Shown: positions 15,507 through 28,934, counted from the first letter of the stretch. The stretch: 64,000 nucleotides of DNA from Cacajao melanocephalus (GCA_963573385.1 CAUYLG010047111.1:62001-126000); one strand, 5' to 3'. The notes: generated by a model from the sequence alone, not told the origin. Numbers and translations: made by a program.

Positions 15507-15849
15507 TGTGTTAGTCCATTCTCATGCTGCTATGAAGAAATACCTGAGACTTGGTAATTTATAAAGGAAAGAGGTTTAATTGACTCACAGTTCTGCATGG
15601 CCGTGGTGGCCTCAAGAAACTTATAATCATGGTGGAGGGGGAAGCAAACATGTCCTTCTTCACATGGCGGCATGAGAGAGAAGTGCAGAGCAAAGGAGGG
15701 GAAAACCCCTTAGAAAACCATCAGATCTCGTGAGAACTCCCATGATCGAATCACCTCCCACAAGTTCCCTCCCTCAACACATGGGGATTATAATTCGGAT
15801 TACAATTTAAGATCAGATTTGGGTGGGGACACAGAGCCAGACTGTATCC
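15507..15849 (-). mobile_element. THE1/MST-type MaLR solo LTR, antisense
   Basis: Reverse complement of a MaLR LTR, opening TGTGTTAGTCCATTCTCATG and containing CATGGCGGCATGAGAG and CAGATCTCGTGAGAACTC. It is bracketed by an exact 5-bp target duplication CTATC (15502-15506 and 15850-15854), the size expected for this class. Confidence 0.92.
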
Positions 15850-15854
15850 CTATC

Positions 15855-16185
15855 CAAGCACATCCTCTCAATAGTCTGCCTTTCTATGTTTTAATCTGTT
15901 TCCTTCCCCTTTTCAATCTAAATTCGTAGAAAGAAAGGCTCTGTCACCCTCAACCCCAGCTCTCCTTAGCTTTGATCTGGAAGTGTCTTTGGGAATGAGA
16001 TTGTCCTCAAGGCTCAGGAAAATCTGTGCTAAGCACTCCTAAAATTATTATCCACCCCAACAACCTTCCTCTGGCCTCACTGGAGTTGGATTCCACACAT
16101 TCTCAGCTCCAGGAATGAAGAGAAAGGTGGATGAGCACAAAGCAACCTTATCCAAAAAGAAGAAATTATGTAGCATGTAGCATTC
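15855..16185. other. unique non-coding sequence
   Basis: No repeat or gene recognised. Confidence 0.5.
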
Positions 16186-16198
16186 TTTTCCTTATAGG

Positions 16199-16233
<35 letters not shown>

Positions 16234-16290
16234 TCCTATAAGGAAATACATGTGTGTGTGTGTATATATATGTATATAGATACATATATA
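16186..16290. repeat. (TG)n microsatellite flanked by an inverted repeat
   Basis: About 16 TG units (16200-16231) sit between TTTCCTTATAGG (16187-16198) and its exact reverse complement CCTATAAGGAAA (16235-16246). A second TG/TA array follows to 16290. It matches, in reverse, the CA array at 16573. Confidence 0.9.
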
Positions 16291-16552
16291 TATGGTTGAG
16301 TTCCCAAGATGATTCCCAAGCCTTTTTATGTGAATAGCATTTCTTCTGAATATTAATTTGTGGCTGAACAAAATCTCCCTTCAAAATTCTACAAGTTTGC
16401 ATCTATTGTATTCTGTAATTACATACTTCAGAACACAAATATGAATTTTACCTTTGTAATAAGGTTTGATTTTCTTTAGTAATAGAACTTTGTAAATTAC
16501 CTATAAGTTGATTTCTGTGGAAGACAGTTCTCAGAGGTAAACTTTCTGAGTC

Positions 16553-16565
16553 AAAAAAAAAAAAG

Positions 16566-16597
<32 letters not shown>

Positions 16598-16660
16598 GAC
16601 ACACACACACATATTCCTATAAGGAATCTATTTCCTTATATTCCTATAAGGAAATAGGTT
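16553..16660. repeat. (CA)n microsatellite, inverted partner of 16186
   Basis: TATATATA(CA)n with one CAGA break, then ATTCCTATAAGGAAT and a 13-bp perfect hairpin (16628-16640 with 16645-16657, TTCC loop). In reverse complement it reads like the unit at 16186-16290. Confidence 0.9.
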
Positions 16661-16888
16661 TGAAGCCAGGTTTGAAGTTCTCTGAACCTGTGTTTTCTCA
16701 TCAGAAAAAGGGACCTAGTTAATAACAGCACCTCTTAGAGCTATTTGATTTAAAAATTAGATCATGAATATAAAGCCTTTACGCCATCCCTTGCAGACAG
16801 CAAGAGGACAGTACGTGTTACTGCCCTTTGTCACACAGCCACTGGGGCTGGGGAAGCCCTGTGTGGCCTGTTGGAGGAGCTGCAATTA

Positions 16889-16949
16889 TTAGGTTGGTGC
16901 AAAAGTAGTTGCAGGTTTTACCACTAAAAACTACTTTTGTACCAACCTA
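16889..16949. mobile_element. MADE1 miniature mariner element
   Basis: Begins TTAGGTTGGTGCAAAAGTAG and ends CTTTTGTACCAACCTA, with TA on both sides (16887-16888 and 16950-16951). The arms pair over about 20 bp. MADE1 copies are the known source of the miR-548 family. This one is shortened in its centre to 61 bp, and whether it is transcribed cannot be told from sequence. Confidence 0.9.
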
Positions 16950-16951
16950 TA

Positions 16952-18448
16952 GAAACAAGGGGTCCTGTGGGACTCTATTTTTCTGCCTTGCTGTAAGGCT
17001 CACCTCAGTGTCTCCTATGGCCTAGAGAGTCCCAAGCATTTCCTAGAACGTTTCATGGCCCAGGAGCATCCATCCATTGGCAAAAGGCCACCTCCGCAAT
17101 GATAAGAAACATGAGCTTGTTTAAAGCAGGGGTGGTTTGGTACTCAGTGCCTGAAGTCCATTCAGATTGATGGGAGGATCGCTTCCTAACTTGCTCCCAA
17201 TGCACAGAACACAAGGAGCATGCAATGCACGACAGAAGCTACTAGGACCCTGTGACTACCCCTAATGCCAGATTGAAAGCAAAGTCACTTCAAGGCAATC
17301 AGGAGTTGCTGAGTCTTCACTACTCAGCCCACTTACTGTGTTTTGGTGATTTGGTGTCTCTCTCCCCATGCTGGCTTCTCAGCTCAGAATATCTGGGACT
17401 CCAGCGTTCCTCTCAAGGCAACCAATTTGTACATAACTTTGGAATGTTTGTGAGTGTTCACAAAATAGAACTAAATAGTACTCAAGTGCCAGGCTCAAAC
17501 CTTGCTCAACAGTCCCTCCCTCAAGTCTCCATTACCTACGCAAAAGCTGCTCTTGTTGATTAATCAAGTTGAAAATCCAAGTGCAGAAAACACTGGTAGC
17601 TGTGTTCCAGAGTGAAAAACCAGCTCTAGCTGGAAACTGTGACCATATTTGACCAAGAGAGTTCAAGTTCGGACGCTTCTCTTTGATAGACTGGCTATAA
17701 CTGAGTCTAACCAAGAGACGATACTAATTCACATGATTCCAGGGGAATTTCAAAAGTGATCTTGTCCATTTAATTGTAATGAAATACCTGGCACGTTACG
17801 TGGAAAACATTAGGTACTCAATAAGTATTTGGTGAATGGTGAATATTCATAAGTGGGTCCTGATCATGTTATATGGTTAGCAGTCACAATCACTAGTAAG
17901 AACAAATCTTTGACTATTGTTTGTCAGAATGGAAAAGAGTTGGGATTTGTAGCTTAGCAAGGAACCAGAAAATAAGGCCTTTAATATCATTTGCTTCAGG
18001 CTTTTAATTGGTGGAAAGAACAAAGTTGTTACAAATGGCTTGTACTCCCAGTGAATAAATGCAATGTTCCTGCTGCAACCATTTAATTTTGCTAGAATAG
18101 CAGAATCTTCAAGTAGGTTCAAGAAATTGATGAGATTATATATATTCTCATCAGCCCATAAAACTATTACAGATTTACCCAATAGTGTGCTGTGGTCTGA
18201 GCTATCCAAACAGAATAATCATAAACAAGTAGCCTAAAACGTATGGCTTAGTTTTTCAAATAATTAAAGGTTTTTCTCCTTAAAACACAACTTTGTATAA
18301 GTGCAGCTCATCTTTGGATAAGCTGTGACACTTTACACAGAATTATATTCTATAGGAATGAAAAATATTAAATTAAGGCTCCTGGGAAGTGTTTTGAGTT
18401 GGTTCCTCTTTTTTCCTTTCTCAGAGGTTTGTATTTTTCTATTTTATG
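16952..18448. other. unique sequence with a MIR tail
   Basis: CCTGGCACGTTACGTGG to AATAAGTATTTGGTGAATGG (17787-17855) is the typical 3' part of MIR/L2. The rest is unique. Open frames at 17252-17563 (+) and 17877-18209 (-) show no motif or conserved feature that I can see. Confidence 0.5.
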
Positions 18449-18614
18449 TTTTTTTTTTTTTTTTTTCGAGACAGGGTCACTCTCTGTCACCCTGGCAGGA
18501 ATGCTGTGGTGTGATCATTCATTACTGCAACCTCAATCTCCCAGACTCAAGTGATCCTCCTGCCTCCACCTCCCAAGTAGCTGGGACTACAGGCACTCTC
18601 TTCCATACTCAGCT

Positions 18615-18648
<34 letters not shown>

Positions 18649-18820
18649 TACAGATGAGGTCTTGCTATATGTTGCTTGGGCTGATCTCAAACTCCTGAGC
18701 TCAAGTGATCTTCCCACCTCAGCCTCCAAAAGTGCTGGATCAAATTCCTGACTTCAAAGTGATCCCCACACCTCAGCCTCTTAAAGTGCTGGGATTACAC
18801 GCATGAGCCACTGTGCCTGA
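18449..18820 (-). mobile_element. Alu, antisense, enlarged
   Basis: J-like Alu with an external poly-T, a second run of about 29 T between the arms (18619-18647) and a partial duplication of the right-arm end: the AACTCCTGA...AAAGTGCTGG segment occurs at about 18689-18737 and again, diverged, at 18742-18791. Confidence 0.88.
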
Positions 18821-19986
18821 ACTATTTTCCTGTTTTAGACTAAGGTTCATTCTCTGTTAGTATATGTACATTTGCCTATAAGTAGTTCAATGTTCTGTTC
18901 CTCTCTGGCATTAGAGATAGTGCATAAAACTACTAAGAATGCAGTTTCCTTCACAATAGTCAGGAAAAAAGAACTTCTATCCTGTCCAAATTTGAAAAAA
19001 GTCTATCCAGTCACAGATTTCTATTGCATATTTAGAAAAAGATGATATAAAATTAACAAGTCTAAAGCAAATTAAATATGGATCAATTAAGAGAAGGAGA
19101 AAAAAGATATTTTTAGTTTTTCCCAGATTAAATGAATTAGCTTCCTATAATGATGTTTACCTCTTAAAAGAATGCTGTCCTGCTAGGGATAATCATGTAA
19201 TAGGAATTAGAGTAATTCAAATTCTGCTTAAAAGGGGATTTAAGAGATTCTTATTTTGCAAAGAAACTCAAGAATATGCTTGAAATTCTGGCTATTTATG
19301 CTGTCATTAAAGTACTTATGCCGGTACCAGACTAAATTTATGGATCAAAGTGATCAACGATTATAGATGAACCATTAAAATAATCTAACATCCATTTATT
19401 GAGAAGTTTTCACTTGCTGTACACCTAGATTGCAGCCTTAGATTCCATTTGGATCAAAGTTCCATCACATTGCATCATTTTCCTATTCGGAATATTTGAA
19501 GTTCTCTTTCAATATAAACTGAGGTAAGTAATTATCTCCCCCCCCAACCCCCCACCCAATAGACACTAATGTTCCATATCTAGCAAGTAACCAAACTGTC
19601 ATAATAATTTGGGATCACTATCTAGACTCCATTTATGAAAGGAAGCCCTTTTATAGATTTCACAATAGCCTGATTTTCATTTTGCAAATGTCTCGTTGTG
19701 TAGTGTTTTTATTCACTCCCATTCAATGATAAAGTGACTCCACTGTTTGAGGCCCAATGCCACAAGTTAACTTCACAGAAATGAGTCAAGTTCAATTTGG
19801 TCCCTAGAAGTGATTGTCAGCAATATGGATGTGTTTATTACTAGCACTTAAAATTACTTTCATTCCTTACCTTCTGTATTAGTTTCCCAGAAGGGCTCCG
19901 TTGGTTTATACTATTTTTGTTTTCTTTTAAGTATATACACTTACTTTCATTTGGCCCATACATCAAAGCAATTGGTTAGTTTTCTG
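18821..19986. other. AT-rich unique sequence
   Basis: About 1.2 kb with no recognised repeat except a C-run (19538-19558). No coding support. Confidence 0.5.
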
Positions 19987-20261
19987 TTTTTTTCACTCTG
20001 TTGCCCAGGCTGTACAGCAGTGGCACAATTATAGCTCACTGCAGCTTCAAATTCCTAGGCTCAAGAGACCCTTCTGCCTCAGTCTCCTGAGTAGCTGGGA
20101 CTACAGGCACACATCACCACACCTGGCCACATTTTTTATTTTTGTAGAGATGGGATCTTACTATATTGCCCAGCCTGGTCTTTGACTCTTGGCCTCAAGC
20201 GATCCTCCCACCTCGGCTTCCCGAAGTGCTAGGATTACAGGCATCAGCCACCAAACCTGGT
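19987..20261 (-). mobile_element. Alu, antisense, old (J-like)
   Basis: Short poly-T, dimer with GATCTTACTATATTGCCCAG, ends near CCTGGTC. Confidence 0.88.
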
Positions 20262-20269
20262 CTGGTTCA

Positions 20270-20400
20270 GTATTTTTATCTCAGCTTTTATAGATGAGAA
20301 AATTCAAGCATGGAGAATTTAAATGCTTGCTTGTAGCACAAAACTATGATACACCACAGGCAGGACACTCAAGTCTCCTAATCTTTCGATCTGTGGTGTT
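20270..20400 (-). mobile_element. MIR fragment, antisense
   Basis: ATAGATGAGAAAATTCAAGC to ACTCAAGTCTCCTAATC follows the reverse complement of the MIR core in order. Confidence 0.6.
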
Positions 20401-20884
20401 TCCACAAATAAGCTAAGCATAATAGAAATCCCCATCAATATGGGTCTAATCATACTCAAAATGGAAATTGGATGTTTTTAAATTAGATTGGGTATTGTTG
20501 TGAAAGAGCAGCATGAGGGATCCTTGTGGTGACAGAACAGTCACATATCTCGACTGTGGTTGTAAACTACCCAGGGATGGTTCTAAGGTCCCCCCAGGCC
20601 CCTTTTGTTCCCTGCTGGCTGGAAGCACTTCCTACATGCTATCACCTGACTGCCTAAGAAGACAACCATGGATGTGCAATCATGTCAAGGCACAGACAGT
20701 TCCCTGGAAAAGAGAACAATTCCTTTCCAGTGCTCCTCACTAAGGAAGTAGAAAAGAATTTCACTTGGGCGATTTCAAAGTAGAGCAAATGTGCTCTGCT
20801 CAAACTCGCCCCTTCATCTCCTAATTCTTGTTCTCAAATCACTATTTCTATAACAAAAACTTTAACATACATGAAAACAATGTA
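20401..20884. other. unique non-coding sequence
   Basis: No repeat recognised. Opposing short open frames at 20446-20743 have no supporting feature. Confidence 0.5.
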
Positions 20885-21067
20885 ATGTATAGAATGCCAG
20901 TTAGACCACAGGCTCAGAGACACAAAGCTCTGGGTTTGAATCCCTCTCCCCTGATGATTGTGGTGGTTTGAGGCAGGGCACTTCACCTCTCTAAGCTTCA
21001 GTTTCATGGAGATAACAATAGTACTATTTCCCAGAACTATTTTGAGAAGTGGCTGAAATAGCATAAC
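20885..21067 (+). mobile_element. MIR, left part, split by an L1
   Basis: GGGTTTGAATCCCTCTCCCC, CACTTCACCTCTCTAAGCTT and CAGTTTCATGGAGATAA follow the MIR order. The 3' part resumes at 21487-21535 (CACAGTGCTGGAACCTAGCA), so the L1 between them landed in the MIR. Confidence 0.75.
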
Positions 21068-21075
21068 AAGGAACG

Positions 21076-21427
21076 AGATGATGCCCTTTGCAGGGACATG
21101 GATAGAGCTGGAAGCCATTATCCTCAGCAAACTAACACAGGAACAGGAAAACCAAATACCGCATGTTCTCACTTACAAGTGGGAGCTGAACAATGAAAAC
21201 ACATGGACACAGGGAGGGGAACATCACAAACTGAGGCCTGTGGGGGTGGCGGGGAGAGAGAGATCATCGGGAAGAATAGCTAATGGATGCTGGGCTGAAT
21301 TCTTAGGTGATAGGTTGATCTATGCAGCAAACCCCCATGGCGCACATTTACCTATGTAACAAACCTGCACATCCTGCACATGTACCCTGGAACTTAAAAT
21401 AAAAATTGAAGAAAAAAAAGAAAAGAA
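21076..21427 (+). mobile_element. L1 3' end, 5'-truncated (L1PA-like)
   Basis: Reads through CAGGGACATGGATAGAGCTG, CCGCATGTTCTCACTTACAA, CACATGGACACAGGGAG and CATTTACCTATGTAACAAAC to an A-rich tail. Only the last 350 bp were inserted. The 93-codon open frame is the L1 ORF2 end plus UTR. Confidence 0.92.
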
Positions 21428-21535
21428 ATCATAAACGTAAATGTAACTAAATGTAAATGTAAAGTAAAAGGTAAAAATAAAAGTTCAGATCACAGTGCTG
21501 GAACCTAGCAAGTGCTCAGTAATATCACTGGTTTT

Positions 21536-22414
21536 TATTCAGCACTCCACATGTGAAATATTAAGAAGATGCTACAGACTCTGTTGGGAATCCCATCATG
21601 CTGCTATTTCTATTTCAATGCCTATTGCACGCTGGGTTTTTGTTTGTTTGTTTGATTAATTCTTTCATTTCTAACTTGAACTAGTTTTCCTTGATAATCT
21701 AGTCACTTTTTATTCAGACTTCCTTTGAAAGACTCATCCACATCCTAGAAATTTTGGGGTGAGTGTAAGCTGGCTCACTTTTCCCTTTTCAGCTACTTCT
21801 ATGTCAATCCTTGTCTCAGTCTGGGAGGCCTGTCTTTGCTCACATTTGTTCAGCCCTCTGTCTCTTTGGCTGCCAACTATCTCTCCTTTCTAAGACGAAG
21901 ATTGATTCTAAGACAAAGACAGAAGATCCTTTTCAATACCTACAAGCCAAAATATTTTATTTTGGTTAAGTCTCTGACAAGGGACTCCATGGTGACCTGC
22001 TGGCACTGTGAGGGGGCAGGGCCAAGATTCTAACAACAGGAATAATAATTATTGACTGTACAAAATAATGTGTGACTCTACAAAAATGTTTTCATGACCT
22101 CTCCCCATGCATACCAAGATGATAGAGATATGGCAAATTCTCTAAAAAATGAATTACTCTCATACTGGGAAATCTAAATTTAGCTTAGAAGGAATAACTG
22201 ATGAATTGACTATTGAATTTGCTAGGAAGTCATCGAACTCAGGTTTAGACGCAATTTTAAATCATCCAGAGAAAATAACCCATTTTCATGTCATTCTAGG
22301 AATTAATCAGACCAGCAAGACCCAGTGGGACCATGTTTCCTTTTTCTTACTTCAGAGTTGACACATGATTCTGCCCCAGTCTTACTTTTAAAGGTGATTC
22401 GCCTACAAAGACTA
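21536..22414. other. unique non-coding sequence
   Basis: Nothing recognised over about 880 bp apart from a short (GTTT)n near 21638. Confidence 0.5.
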
Positions 22415-22429
22415 AATAACATAAACTTT

Positions 22430-22746
<317 letters not shown>

Positions 22747-22845
22747 TAAATTTTAAGTGTCATTTCTTAGGCTGCAATGAACCATAAACTTTAGCACACT
22801 ATGACTAAAACAGTGCTTTTATTGTCCTGTTGGTGGAAGATTTAA

Positions 22846-23898
<1,053 letters not shown>

Positions 23899-24247
23899 CC
23901 CATGATTACCTCCACCATCACCTCTACCACCCTCACCTCCAACCACCATCTCCACCATCTGTACCATCACCTCCTCAACCACCTCCACCATGTCTGCCAT
24001 CACCATTATCACCTCCACCGTCACCTCCAACCACCATCTCCACCACCACCTCCACCATCTCCATCATCACTTTCACCATCACTTCTGCCACTCCATCCAC
24101 CATTCCTACCATCTCCATTACCACCTCCACCACTGCCTCCACAACCACCTCTACCATCTCCACTGTCACTTCCACCATCACCTCCTCTACCACAACCACT
24201 TCCAACACCACCCCCTTCACCTCCACCTCCACCTCCACCTCTACCGC
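23899..24247. repeat. imperfect (CCACCT)/(CCATCT) minisatellite
   Basis: About 350 bp of 3- and 6-bp units on one strand (CCACCATCACCTCCACC type). Because the unit length is a multiple of three and lacks stop triplets, several frames on both strands stay open (Pro-Ser-Leu, His-Leu and Gly/Val/Glu-rich). These are not genes. Confidence 0.92.
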
Positions 24248-24360
24248 CATGTATTGCCACCCCTTTCACTTTCCTGACCTAGAAATTCTTTCTGATCTCT
24301 GTTCTACACACCCTTTCTTTATTCCACACCTTCATATTCTCCTTTCTTGCTTCACTCTGA

Positions 24361-24676
<316 letters not shown>

Positions 24677-24754
24677 TTATCTTCACTTTTTAAAGTGCCT
24701 GAGCAACAGAGATAAAGCAATGGCTTTCCTATCACATTCATTTTATGAATTATC

Positions 24755-24830
24755 CCAGTTATTCATTCATTCAACAAATATTCCCGAGATCAGGCACTGT
24801 TCTGAGCACTTGGGAGCACAAGTAACCACT
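24755..24830. mobile_element. L2/MIR-like fragment
   Basis: ATTCATTCATTCAACAAATA followed by AGGCACTGTTCTGAGCACTT, the common ancient repeat end. Confidence 0.55.
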
Positions 24831-24884
24831 CCATTTGCAGGATTCTCTTGAGGACTGAAAAGCTTGTTTTTTAGGATTTTTCTT

Positions 24885-24885
<1 letters not shown>

Positions 24886-24911
<26 letters not shown>
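24886..24911. repeat. (CA)n microsatellite
   Basis: About 12 CA units. Confidence 0.9.
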
Positions 24912-24915
<4 letters not shown>

Positions 24916-25349
24916 CCCGTTAGACCTACTTGCAAATTGTCAACCTGGACTTCAATGATGAGCTCCCACTGCAGAGCCTCCAAGCTGGATGGAAAGCAGA
25001 AGTGAGCTGTTCAAAAGGATACACGAGTCAAAAGGAAAGTCTCAGGCAATAGTCATGAAGTAATTTCTTATCTCTTATTGCCACAGCAAGCTACCGCAGG
25101 AAAGAACTTCCTATTTCCATACTCTGATGATGTATATTTGCTTAACACAGTTTGCCTGAAATAGTTCATGCATCGACCCACTCCAGAAAAGACACTTGAT
25201 TTATAAAGAGAGGAATGGAAGGAAATTAAAAGGTAAATTAAAGAATGAGTTCATCAACACATACACAAACTTATACCCATTTCCTTCTTGCTTGCATGAT
25301 GTGAGCAGAAAAAAGTGTGTGTTCTTTGTTTCTATTTTCTTTTTCATTT
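24912..25349. other. unique non-coding sequence
   Basis: Nothing recognised. Confidence 0.5.
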
Positions 25350-25639
25350 TTGTTTGTTCGTTTGTTTTTTTGAGACAGAGTCGTGCTCTGTCACCCAGGC
25401 TGGAATGCAGTGACGTGATCTCGACTCACTACAACCTCTGCTTCCCAGGTTCAAGCAATTCTCCTGCCTCAGCCTCCCGAGTAGCTGGGATACAGACACA
25501 TGCTAATTTTTGTAATTTTAGTAGAGACAGGGTTTCACCACGTTGGCCAGGCTGGTCTCAAACTCCTGACCTCAGGTGATCTACCTGCCTCAGCCTCCCA
25601 AAGTGCTGGGATTACAGGCTGAGCCACCGTGCCCAGCCT
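25350..25639 (-). mobile_element. Alu, antisense
   Basis: (GTTT)n-rich tail, dimer to GTGCCCAGCC. Flanked by GTTTCTATTTTCTTTTTC (25327) and ATTTCTATTTTCTTTTTC (25644). Confidence 0.92.
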
Positions 25640-25659
25640 TCTATTTCTATTTTCTTTTT

Positions 25660-25794
25660 CTTTTTTTCTCCCCATGGAGATGAGGTCTTATTATGTTGCC
25701 CCCAGGCTGGTCTCAAACTCCTGACCTCAAGTGATCCTCTCACCTTGGTCACCCGAAGTACTTGGATTACAGGCGTGAGCCATCATGCTCGGCC
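25660..25794 (-). mobile_element. Alu monomer, antisense
   Basis: Single monomer, GGAGATGAGGTCTTATTATG to GCTCGGCC. It reuses the same TTTCTATTTTCT target, so three copies of that word line the locus (25327, 25644, 25798). Confidence 0.85.
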
Positions 25795-27420
25795 CTCTGT
25801 TTCTATTTTCTACATAAAATAAATAACTGGATAGAAATTAGACTTTATGTACTACTACTATACAATGTCAAGGACAGCACTAGGAACACATGGGCCACTC
25901 AAGACTAATAAAGTCACTGCTGTAGTCAAAGATGCTTCAGTGGGTTATAACTCTGACTCCTATAATTAAATTCTTTCACATACACCCCAGCAAAGAAAAA
26001 TCAAGTGCCCCAGACACCCTTACTAAAAGCCTCTGAACCAACAACACCTAGCTTTTGTTTTCATACCAGAGATATTTTGTTGAGCCTGAGACCTTCATCA
26101 AAGTGTAAAATCCCCTCCAGCTGCCTCCATGCAAAGCAAACTCCCCCACAAAGAACACACTTTCTCAAAAGAGGGTGGCCACAGAGTGCTTCTCCAAATG
26201 AACTCCTCAGGACCCAAACACATGCTGAATCGTGCTTTTCTAAATCAAACCCGTGGTCTGCAGTCCAAACACCTATCAAGACAACACCCATTTAAGAAAA
26301 AGAAAAGCAGAGAGAGTACACACCTCTCTCCTCCTCCAAAACTTTCACAGAATTAGAGAATCTTTAGCACCTGGTTTCCCAGATTACAGAGAGTTGAGCG
26401 AATATCATATCCCCAAAGCCACACTTCCTACCTCACTACTCTAAGGAGAGTGCTAGGGTATCCATTGCTTTGCCATCTTGATATGTCAAGCAATTACCTC
26501 TCACACATCAGCCAAAAAATGATGTTACTTACATGCAATATGAAGAGAGTAAATCCAAGGCTGGTCTCTTTATTCCTGGAATCTGAAGACTCATAGTACT
26601 CTGAGGCCAAGCTTGAGGATTCTACTCAAAGCAGCCTCAGCTCTGGAGGCCCCGTCAACACAGAACTAACATTTGAAGCTGATCAGAGAGTAAAGCTCTT
26701 TCGAAAGAAGAGGAAGTGTCATCTCCACTTCCTCAATCCTATTGTTCTTCCTTCTCATTGTTATCAAGCCCTTCCTTGATGCCCATATCCAGGACACAGT
26801 GCATGCAAGGCAACCACACCCCATCTGCCTGACTTCATTGATCACTAAGCACTACCTGGTGTATTCATTTGCAGAGCACATGTGGGAAATGGTACAAGGC
26901 TCTGCTTTCCTGTTTTGGAGGCAAGGATGTTCATTTACAGGGGAGGGTGAGATGATTTGCAGAGTCATTCTCAGCACGTTTGGGTGAGATGCCACTTGAA
27001 CCTCTTTAGGTTCAATCTTCCTTCAAATTTCCCTCTTTCCTCCTTTCCAAATTGTTTCTAATGCTCTAATAAACAGAGGGTACAGATACATTTGTAAAAA
27101 TTATTTTAAGATAAAAATAAGTCTAAGCCTGCCATCTTTTGCAGTACACATAGAAGAGTCTCTGACTTCAAAACTTTTCTTTCCAACACTGGAAAAGGAA
27201 AATGACAGGTTGAAAGTTAGAGATATTCCATCTTATTACAAACAAACGTCTGTCCTCCCAGTCTCCCCTGTCAACACCAGCTTCTTGTTTCTCTGTACCT
27301 TCTTGGGAAATGAATACAGTCTCACTATATTTATATTCTGCTCTCAAAGCAAAGAAACTAAATCATTAGAAATGGACTCATGACCAATGCAAGCTTCCAA
27401 ATGTGGTAGCTAAAATATTA
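25795..27420. other. unique non-coding sequence
   Basis: About 1.6 kb with no repeat that I recognise. Opposed open frames at 26005-26295 (+) and 26061-26291 (-) overlap each other and have no domain signal. Confidence 0.5.
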
Positions 27421-27425
27421 GCATG

Positions 27426-28025
27426 TGCATTGGTTACCTTTCACTGCCTAACAAATCACACCAAAATTTAGTGGCTTAACACAACAAACATCTATTATCC
27501 CACGGTAACTGTGGGTGAGGAATCTGGGCCCAGATTAGCTGGTAGTCCAGCAAAAAATTCCCTACAAGGCTGCAATCAAGGTGTGGGCTGGAACTGCAGT
27601 CATCTCAAGGCTCAACGAGGGAAAGAAGCTCTTCTAAGTTTGCTCATTCGGTTGTGGGTAGGATTCAGTTTCTCGTGGGCGATTGGACTGGGGGTGTCAG
27701 TTCAATGCTACCTATTGCCTGGAGGCCACCCTCAGTCCCTTGCCACATGGACTTCTCCTTAGGGCAGCTTCATATCATGGTGGCTGCTTCATTAGCAAAA
27801 GCAAGCAAGAGTGAAAGAGAATGACAGAGAGTTGAGTGAGAGCAAGATGGAAGTCACTTTTGTCACCTAATCATAGAAGTGACAGTCTATCACTTTTGCC
27901 ACACCTGACTTGTTAAAAGCAAGTTACTTGGTCTAATCTCCACTCAGGAGGAGGGGATTACACAAGACGTAAATTCTGGGAGGCGGGGAATCAAAGGGAT
28001 CTATCTTAGAAATCTGCCTACCATA
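27426..28025 (-). mobile_element. MLT1-type MaLR solo LTR, antisense
   Basis: About 600 bp from TGCATTGGTTACCTTTCACT to ATCTGCCTACCATA, the reverse complement of an MLT1 LTR (TTTAGTGGCTTAACACAACA, CAGGAGGAGGGGATTACACA). Exact 5-bp target duplication GCATG at 27421-27425 and 28026-28030. Confidence 0.92.
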
Positions 28026-28289
28026 GCATGTAAAACTTTTATCCAAACTCAAGTTGCATCTGTCAAACCAACTGTTAACAAAAGGGAAGAGTCATCTAAA
28101 GATAAAGTCATAAATACAGTGATAATATTCAAAGAGTATCTGAAGTATTAATATAATACTGTAGCCCACTCTAGTCAATACCGCGATCACACTGCTCAGA
28201 CTTGGGAAACTAATGACTCTTATCCTTCCATCTCCAAGAAACAGACACACAGTATACAAGCAAAAACCTAAACTAAACTATACAATGAC

Positions 28290-28436
28290 AAGGGCTAGGC
28301 AGGGTGGCTCATGTCTGTAATCCAGCACTTTGGAGGCTGGGGGAGGGGGATCACTTAAGTCCAGGAGTTTGAGATCACCCTGGGCAACATAGCGAGTCTC
28401 TAAAAAAAAAATAAATTTAAATGTTTAAAAAAACAA
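28290..28436 (+). mobile_element. Alu left monomer
   Basis: GGCTAGGCAGGGTGGCTC through GGGCAACATAGCGAG to an A-rich tail. One monomer only. Confidence 0.8.
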
Positions 28437-28934
28437 CAACTATAAAACTAGCCTAGAATCTGGAGGATAGCTGATACAATTTCAATAAAAAGAATAACTT
28501 CTCATCTGATTACAAGATTGAGAAGGCCTCAAAGGAGGCATAGCATTATGATTGGGTTTATATAGTCACCTTAAGCAGTCATCCTGTTAGATCAGAATTC
28601 CCTGACACATGGTCTTCCTCCTCCTGTACTCAATGTGTGTGCCCCTTCCTAAGAATGACCAGTGCTAAAAACGTCTACATTGCCTGTAGTCCCCACCAAT
28701 CCTACATGTTGCAAAAGAAGCAGATCACCTCTTCCATCTTCCTTTGTAAGCATGATTTGCTTAGACCTGGCCTAATAGAAGCTCTGTTTCATGGCCTACA
28801 GACAACTGGGGGCAAAGAGAAGAGGGCCATTCTGGGTGGAGAAGTAAGTGATTCAGTTGACCTTAGATCTTCCTAACTTCAAGATATGTGGTAATGTCCC
28901 AAACAGGCACTGGTGTCACATGATCCCAAAGGAT
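28437..28934. other. unique non-coding sequence
   Basis: About 500 bp, nothing recognised. Confidence 0.5.

Noticed and set aside
17252..17563. 103-codon plus-strand frame
   Set aside because: No homology I recognise, no flanking splice sites and ordinary non-coding composition.
23902..24282. 126-codon Pro/Ser/Leu-rich frame
   Set aside because: It is the minisatellite read in one of several open frames.
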